DNA from: Ktedonobacteraceae bacterium
GTDB taxonomy: Bacteria > Chloroflexota > Ktedonobacteria > Ktedonobacterales > Ktedonobacteraceae
Reading direction: 5' to 3'
NCBI GenBank assembly: GCA_019240835.1
Contig: JAFAXQ010000150.1
Coordinates: 1-38,037, forward strand
Length of the DNA: 38,037 nt
Shown here: one piece after another, positions 33,448 through 38,037 of the stretch
Position numbering within the stretch: the stretch's first letter is position 1
Layout: each line of letters starts with the position of its first letter
Translations under genes and position numbers: made by a program
Notes under the pieces: generated by a model
What the model saw: the letters and a program-made list of their open reading frames with translations, nothing else
The model's database searches: none
What the model was told of the DNA's origin: nothing

Positions 33448-33951
33448 ATGGATGGAAATAAACATAATCACAATGTTGGGCCACAGATGCGTGAGGAGCA
33501 AGTTGAGAGTATCAGCCTGGAACAGTTGCGCCACCTTGTACGCCTTCTTGACCGCAGTGATGTATCCGAGATAGAGCTAAAGCGCGTCAAAGAAGGCACA
33601 CACCTGGTGCTACGCAAGGCGAAAGCAGCAGAGGGCAGTGCCCAACGAAGCGAACAGGGAACCATCATTGCCAACTCCAGCCCTACGCAGCCAGCCGAAA
33701 CAAAACACAGGGTTATTGCTCAGCTTGTTGGTATCTTCCATTGCTGGGCCAAGCCACAGGGCAACCCATTGGTTGCCCTCGGAGACCGCGTGAAGGCTGG
33801 TCAATTGCTAGCAACAATCCAGTCCTTGAATGTGCTCAGCGAAATAGAGGCACCACTAGCAGGGCGTATCGTCGAAATTCTGGTACAGGATGGACAGCCT
33901 ATAGAGTATGGGCAACCGCTGATGATTATCGATAGTGCAGAAGGGGCCTAG
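33448..33951 (+). CDS. Biotin carboxyl carrier (AccB)-like protein lacking the biotinyl lysine
   Basis: A 167-residue protein. Residues 20-60 resemble the AccB N-terminal dimerisation segment (LRHLVRLLDRSDVSEIELKR), 60-90 is a linker, and 90-165 is a biotinyl/lipoyl barrel (GDRVKAGQLLATIQSL, then EIEAPLAGRIVEILVQDGQP). The hairpin that carries biotin normally reads E-A/S-M-K-M/L; here it is SLNVLSEI with N128 (codon AAT) at the lysine position. It cannot be biotinylated there. It lies 6 bp after the peptidase and 5 bp before xseA in the same operon; accC is absent. It may be a non-carrying regulator of acetyl-CoA carboxylase, like plant BADC proteins, or a decaying gene. Confidence 0.85.
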   Translation: MDGNKHNHNVGPQMREEQVESISLEQLRHLVRLLDRSDVSEIELKRVKEGTHLVLRKAKAAEGSAQRSEQGTIIANSSPTQPAETKHRVIAQLVGIFHCWAKPQGNPLVALGDRVKAGQLLATIQSLNVLSEIEAPLAGRIVEILVQDGQPIEYGQPLMIIDSAEGA

Positions 33952-33956
33952 CCAGC

Positions 33957-35180
33957 ATGTACCTGCCCGACTATGCCGACGCACCAGCAGTTGTCAGCGT
34001 CTCAGAGCTTTCTCTCTACCTTAAGGATCTGCTAGAAGTCAACGATATGTTGCAGAACATATGGGTACAGGGAGAGGTGTCCAACTGTAAAACGTACTCC
34101 TCCTCTGGCCATTGCTACTTTACACTGAAAGAGAGTGAAGCTCAACTGCACTGTGTCTTCTTTAAGTACGCACGCTTGCGCTCATCCGCGCCAGAACTGC
34201 GCGATGGCATGGCAGTAGCCGTCAACGGGCGCGTTTCCTATTATGAGCGTGACGGCAAGCTACAACTCTACGTCGAGGAGGTCAGAACGTTAGGAGCGGG
34301 TATGCTCTTTCAACGTTTTGAGCAACTCAAGGCACGCCTGGCGGCTGAGGGATTGTTCGATGCAGAACGAAAGCGTTCACTGCCCTCATCGCCAACGACC
34401 ATCGGTATTGTTACCTCGCTGCAAGCAGCAGCCTTGCGCGACATGCTACGCGTTCTCAGTACGCGCTATCCCCTTGCTCGTGTCATCGTTTCTCCTGCAC
34501 TTGTACAAGGAGCTGAAGCCCCCGCCTCTATCGTCGCCGCGCTTGACCTGCTCAATGAGCACGGTGAGGCCGATGTGATCATCGTTGGCCGTGGAGGAGG
34601 TTCAATAGAAGAATTGTGGGCCTTCAACGAAGAAGTGGTAGCACGCGCCATTGCCCGCTCGCGCACACCGGTTATCAGCGGCGTCGGTCACGAAACAGAT
34701 ACCACCATCGCCGACCTAGTGGCCGATCATCGTGCCGCCACGCCAACCGCTGCCGCCACCGCTGCTGTACCCGATATCGCCCTCTGGCGCGAGCAGGTCT
34801 TGGAACTGCAACAAACACTGACCACTCTGATGGAAGAGCACCTCTACGACCTAAGAGAACAGCTAGAGTATGGCCTACGTGACCTGCAACGCGTTAGCCC
34901 CATACATATGATTGATAGACGACGCCAGATGCTCGACGATACTACAGAACGCCTCCAGACGCGCCTACAACATATGCTTGCACTACGCCATGAGAGACTA
35001 CGCAGCGCCGCACTACAACTGCACTCGCTCAGCCCGTTACTCACCATCGCCCGTGGCTACGCTATTGTGCGCCGCGAGCACGATCAAGCCATCGTAACCA
35101 GCGTCCAACACGTCCACCCTGGCGACGAGTTGACCATTCAAGTACAAGATGGTCACATTACAGCCGAAGTTCGTCTTTGA
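33957..35180 (+). CDS. xseA: Exodeoxyribonuclease VII large subunit
   Basis: The 407-residue catalytic subunit of exonuclease VII, which trims single-stranded DNA ends with XseB. Residues 1-105 are the OB-fold (IWVQGEVSNCKTYSSSGHCY, CVFFKYARL). The nuclease core follows with IGIVTSLQAAALRDML, SPALVQGAEA, DVIIVGRGGGSIEELWAFN, and PVISGVGHETDTTIADLVAD-HRAATPTAAA. The C-terminus is a long coiled-coil (LEQTLTTLMEEHLYDLREQ-like region) ending in a small beta-segment (ARGYAIVRREHDQAIVTS). It starts 5 bp after the AccB-like gene. Confidence 0.96.
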   Translation: MYLPDYADAPAVVSVSELSLYLKDLLEVNDMLQNIWVQGEVSNCKTYSSSGHCYFTLKESEAQLHCVFFKYARLRSSAPELRDGMAVAVNGRVSYYERDGKLQLYVEEVRTLGAGMLFQRFEQLKARLAAEGLFDAERKRSLPSSPTTIGIVTSLQAAALRDMLRVLSTRYPLARVIVSPALVQGAEAPASIVAALDLLNEHGEADVIIVGRGGGSIEELWAFNEEVVARAIARSRTPVISGVGHETDTTIADLVADHRAATPTAAATAAVPDIALWREQVLELQQTLTTLMEEHLYDLREQLEYGLRDLQRVSPIHMIDRRRQMLDDTTERLQTRLQHMLALRHERLRSAALQLHSLSPLLTIARGYAIVRREHDQAIVTSVQHVHPGDELTIQVQDGHITAEVRL

Positions 35181-35217
35181 TAGAAACACATTATTATTTA
35201 GAAATGGTTGGCGAAGT

Positions 35218-35442
35218 ATGAAAGAACTCTCCTTTGAAGAAGCTTTTGCCCAACTCGAAGCCGCTATTGCAGCACTACAAGACGGCCAGTTGCCGCTCGA
35301 GCGAGCCTTGCATTATTATCAAGAAGGCATGAAGCTGACACAGCATTGCAATGATTTGTTGCAAAAAGCGGAGTTGTTGGTACAAGAATTGCGTGTTGAT
35401 GCAGGTGGTGGGGTATCTACACTACCTCTTGATTTGTCGTAG
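35218..35442 (+). CDS. xseB: Exodeoxyribonuclease VII small subunit
   Basis: A 74-residue helical hairpin protein that binds several copies per XseA. It shows the family pattern SFEEAFAQLEAAIAALQDGQ, PLERALHYYQEGMKLTQHCN and LLQKAELLVQEL. The frame is open from 35149, inside xseA, but the ATG at 35218 gives the usual start (MKELSFEEA) and length. It closes the aroKB-to-xseB operon. Confidence 0.93.
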   Translation: MKELSFEEAFAQLEAAIAALQDGQLPLERALHYYQEGMKLTQHCNDLLQKAELLVQELRVDAGGGVSTLPLDLS

Positions 35443-35467
35443 TCGAGCGTGGCTCATCCTGCTCCCT

Positions 35468-35503
35468 CAGGGCTTCCTATTCTACCAGGATGAGGAAGCC
35501 CTG
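35468..35503 (+). terminator. Terminator-like hairpin after xseB, with an overlapping alternative stem
   Basis: CAGGGCTTCCT (35468-35478) pairs with AGGAAGCCCTG (35493-35503). A second stem, CATCCTG (35455-35461) with CAGGATG (35486-35492), interleaves with it, so the two could form a pseudoknot or compete. It separates xseB from the convergent XRE copy 3. Confidence 0.55.
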
Positions 35504-35574
35504 GAAAGAATTTGAGATGGCTGTTCAACGGCTAGTAAAAGTGATAGAGAAGCAGAGGAAGGGAGATCGGTGTG

Positions 35575-36963
35575 CTACCAATGAACAACGAGATCGCGCA
35601 GTTCTGTGATGCGTTTCTCTCTGGGCCACAGACTCCCCATGATCTCATAGGTGACCAGAACCTCGCTGAAGCGCTGTTCACTCTGCAGTTTCACTGCTCC
35701 CTCAAGGGCTGCTCGCCAGAAGTGAATCACGCGTTCCATCTGCTTGTGCTCGCTTTTGAGTGCTGTTCGTGCCATGTCATTGAGGGCTTCGATATGCCAT
35801 GGCTCTGGCAGTGGCAGTTTTACGACCAGGGTTTCTGGATCGATGACTTGACTCAATACATCCAATGCTCTCTCCGTTTTCCCCTGGTAATACTGGGCGG
35901 CGGCTTCATTCAAAATGATTCCAGATGCGAAGAACTGAGTACCCACGAAACAAGGTTCATCATCTGATGGAGCCAAGAGCGCTTCCTTCGCTAGCGCCAG
36001 TGAAGGACTTATCTCTTGTCCATTTTTGGCTTGCATAACGGCCCACACACTATAGATATCCCCACAAACAAGAGGTGGGACAATATGCGACTTGGGTTTG
36101 AGCAAGGGGATGGCTTGTTCGATAGTATGTAAGGCTTGCTGGTAGCGCTTGGCGTAGGAATGCGTCCAGGCAGCGTAGGCTAAGGCACTCACCAAGAGCG
36201 GAATATCCTGAGCTTCTCTACTATAGGTCACCGCCTCTTGCACATACTGCTCGGCCTCTTTGAGTCCCTGTAGATGCCAGCAGAGCGCCGTTTGCAGCAG
36301 CGCACACTGCCCCGTCAGAGTGGCTGCTGCCTTGCGGTACTGTGAGCTGTCTTTGACAATCGCTTTGAGAGTGGGCAGATAGCCCGACACACACCTGAAA
36401 GCCAGGGCAAGGTCTGACCCCTCTGCACTCTTGCTCAAGTGCCAACAGGCAGCAATGCCTGCTGCACACTGCGTGAGAATGTCTTCGATGGGACGGCTCA
36501 AGGAGGCACCCAGCGCACTGAGCTGCAAGGTGGCAAAGGGCAATAACGCGAGGCGATGCAGGGCCTCACGCCGTGAGATCAGATCATTGTCGATAGCAGG
36601 CTCCTCCTCCATGATGTGGCGAATCCTCTCTTGCAGCCGTTGCAGGTGCTGGCAGGACACTCGGTGTGGTTCAAAAACGAGGGCCAGCAGGCGCAGGGTC
36701 AGATCGGTCTGCATGAACGTGCTCAAGGCTTGGTTGGTGGCCAGCGCTTGCGAGGTGACGACCTCCTGTACGATATCTAAGCCCAGTTGCCAGGCGGAGG
36801 CTTCATAGACCTCACAGAGCTTCTGGATATTGTAGAAACGCGGGGTGGCCTTGCCCGCTTCCCACTTATAGAGGGTATTGGGGTTCACCCCAAGGCGTTC
36901 GACTGCTTGCTCTAAGGTCCAATGTCTCCTTACCCGTGCTGCTATCAAGCGCTCTCGCTTCAT
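35575..36963 (-). CDS. XRE-family regulator with helical-repeat sensor domain, copy 3
   Basis: A 462-residue member of the same family as the genes at 3396 and 5943. Residues 1-63 are the helix-turn-helix (WTLEQAVERLGVNPNTLYKW). The invariant block SKSAEGSDLALAFRCVSGYL and the C-terminal WPREKRITELRDLVVHW are shared with copies 1 and 4. The segment after MQAKNGQEIS differs (for example TQFFASGIILNEAAAQYYQG). The ATG at 36963 follows GTGAGGAG by eight bases. It is the downstream gene of a head-to-tail pair with copy 4, 145 bp apart, with its own promoter in that gap. Confidence 0.85.
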   Translation of the reverse strand: MKRERLIAARVRRHWTLEQAVERLGVNPNTLYKWEAGKATPRFYNIQKLCEVYEASAWQLGLDIVQEVVTSQALATNQALSTFMQTDLTLRLLALVFEPHRVSCQHLQRLQERIRHIMEEEPAIDNDLISRREALHRLALLPFATLQLSALGASLSRPIEDILTQCAAGIAACWHLSKSAEGSDLALAFRCVSGYLPTLKAIVKDSSQYRKAAATLTGQCALLQTALCWHLQGLKEAEQYVQEAVTYSREAQDIPLLVSALAYAAWTHSYAKRYQQALHTIEQAIPLLKPKSHIVPPLVCGDIYSVWAVMQAKNGQEISPSLALAKEALLAPSDDEPCFVGTQFFASGIILNEAAAQYYQGKTERALDVLSQVIDPETLVVKLPLPEPWHIEALNDMARTALKSEHKQMERVIHFWRAALEGAVKLQSEQRFSEVLVTYEIMGSLWPREKRITELRDLVVHW

Positions 36964-36971
36964 GGCTGTGC

Positions 36972-37008
36972 TCCTCACTTGTTTATGCGTCTGTGCTTTC
37001 AGTGAGGA
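36972..37008 (-). promoter_or_regulatory. Conserved dyad covering the ribosome site of copy 3
   Basis: On the minus strand TCCTCACT (37008-37001) and AGTGAGGA (36979-36972) with a 21-bp loop. Arms are identical to those of copies 1 and 2; loop sequence differs. Confidence 0.6.
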
Positions 37009-37009
37009 T

Positions 37010-37038
37010 ACTATAGCCTATCACACGGCACCTGTCCA
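37010..37038 (-). promoter_or_regulatory. Promoter of XRE regulator copy 3
   Basis: Minus strand TGGACA (37038-37033), 17-bp spacer, TATAGT (37015-37010), matching the promoters of copies 1 and 2. The upstream GAGCACCTTCTGCCTTTGCA segment is also kept. Confidence 0.75.
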
Positions 37039-37108
37039 GTGCAAAGGCAGAAGGTGCTCAAAGAGCAGAAGAAAAGCTGAGAAAAGGAGAGGAAAGCAGA
37101 GCGGTGTG

Positions 37109-38037
37109 CTACCAATGAACAACGAGATCGCGCAGTTCTGTGATGCGTTTCTCTCTGGGCCACAGACTCTCCATGATCTCATAGGTGACCAGAACCTCGC
37201 TGAAGCGCTGTTCACTCTGCAGTTTCACTGCTCCCTCAAGGGCTGCTCGCCAGAAGTGGATGACTCGTTCCATCTCCTTAGTTTCGTTATTCAAGAGCGC
37301 ACGTGCCATATCATTCAGTGCTCCGATACGTACTCTTTCTGGCATCGGCAATTTTGCAGCAAGCGTATTTGGATCAACAAGCTGACTAAAGGCGTTCACT
37401 GCTTTGTCCGGTTCCCCTTGCTGGTAATGGAAGAGCCCTTCTTCCAAAAAGACATCAGATGTTGTGTACTCTATGCCCACAAAACAAGGCTCGTCAAGCG
37501 GTGGTGCGAAGAGAGCTTCCTTCGCCAGAGCCAGTGAAGTAGTTCCATCTCGTCCGTTCTTGGCCTGCATGACTGCCAGCGTACTATACACATCCGCGCA
37601 CAGAAGAGGGGGTAGCGCAGTCCCATAGGGTTTCTGTTTGAGCAACGGGATGGCTTGTTCGATTAAGCGTAAGGCTTGCTGGCTGTGCTTTGCAAAGTAA
37701 TGCATCCAGGCAGCATAATCCAAGGCACTTACCAAAAGCGGAATATCCTGAGCTTCTTTGCTATAGGTCACCGCCTCTTGGGCATACTGCTCGGCCTCTT
37801 TGAGTCCTTGCAGATGCAGGCCGAGTATCGTTTGCAGCAGCGCACACTGCCCCGCTAGAGTAGCTGCCGCCTTGCGGTACTGTGAGGAGTCTTTGACAAT
37901 CGCTTTGAGGGTGGGCAGATAGCCCGACACACACCTGAAAGCCAGGGCAAGGTCTGACCCCTCTGCACTCTTGCTCAAGTGCCAACAGGCAGCAATGCCT
38001 GCTGCACACTGCGTGAGAATGTCTTCGATGGGACGGC
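37109..38037 (-). CDS. XRE-family regulator, copy 4, C-terminal part (cut by window end)
   Basis: About 309 C-terminal residues are present; the helix-turn-helix lies beyond the window. The frame continues to the last base, where it reads RPIEDILTQCAAGIAACWHL, as in copies 1 and 3. Its first ~100 visible residues and last ~60 are nearly identical to copy 3 at the DNA level, but the centre (EYTTSDVFLEEGLFHYQQGE) is the most divergent of the family. It is upstream of copy 3 in a head-to-tail tandem. Confidence 0.85.
   Translation of the reverse strand, partial: RPIEDILTQCAAGIAACWHLSKSAEGSDLALAFRCVSGYLPTLKAIVKDSSQYRKAAATLAGQCALLQTILGLHLQGLKEAEQYAQEAVTYSKEAQDIPLLVSALDYAAWMHYFAKHSQQALRLIEQAIPLLKQKPYGTALPPLLCADVYSTLAVMQAKNGRDGTTSLALAKEALFAPPLDEPCFVGIEYTTSDVFLEEGLFHYQQGEPDKAVNAFSQLVDPNTLAAKLPMPERVRIGALNDMARALLNNETKEMERVIHFWRAALEGAVKLQSEQRFSEVLVTYEIMESLWPREKRITELRDLVVHW

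Overview
The window looks like chromosomal DNA of a Ktedonobacteria-type Chloroflexota (GC near 50%, large genome style). This is inferred from gene content: large families of XRE-type regulators with helical (TPR-like) sensor domains, a Ser/Thr-kinase-like protein with TPRs, fused aroK-aroB, GGGCGACC-type short palindromes, and a bacterial alpha-1,4-glucan-lyase-like GH31 enzyme. No rRNA, tRNA, CRISPR array or intact insertion sequence was found. Species cannot be named from the sequence alone.

Layout. 1-2.8 kb (minus strand): a purine/urate catabolic operon of urate oxidase, 5-hydroxyisourate hydrolase, a fused FAD/[2Fe-2S] subunit of a xanthine-dehydrogenase-type enzyme, and the first 33 codons of its molybdenum subunit, cut by the window edge. 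2.9-3.3 kb: a decayed transposase. 3.3-7.3 kb: two paralogous XRE-helical-repeat regulators flanking a divergent pair (degenerate response-regulator receiver plus small protein, preceded by a 15-codon ORF with a good ribosome site). 7.4-10.4 kb: a GH31 protein that reads as an alpha-1,4-glucan lyase, 41 bp behind the second regulator. 10.5-14.3 kb: a toxin-like remnant, a pseudokinase-TPR protein and a multi-pass membrane sensor. 14.4-20.1 kb: a 25-bp perfect palindrome, an unplaced beta-rich protein, an orphan winged-helix-like protein, proline dehydrogenase with a small partner, a gamma-carbonic anhydrase homologue and a CopC-CopD-YtkA copper protein. 20.3-25.4 kb: a YmgE-like membrane protein, an XRE-GAF regulator with a clear promoter and dyads, a lipoprotein, a small acidic protein, a metallophosphoesterase and an FMN alpha-hydroxy-acid oxidase. 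25.6-30 kb: serS, a secreted CHAP-domain protein and a small repeat membrane protein. 30.2-35.4 kb: an aroKB-aroQ-pepP/Q-accB-like-xseA-xseB operon. 35.6-38 kb: two more copies of the XRE regulator family in tandem, the last cut by the window end.

The most notable material is the four-member XRE-helical-repeat family. Three complete copies keep the same promoter (TNGACA, 17-bp spacer, TATAGT) and the same TCCTCACT/AGTGAGGA dyad, whose right arm contains the Shine-Dalgarno sequence. Their protein ends are almost invariant while a central segment varies. One copy is placed as if co-transcribed with the glucan lyase. Other points: a biotin-carrier homologue whose biotinyl lysine is asparagine, an FAD-then-FeS fused dehydrogenase subunit, a kinase lacking its catalytic aspartate, and a receiver lacking its phospho-aspartate.
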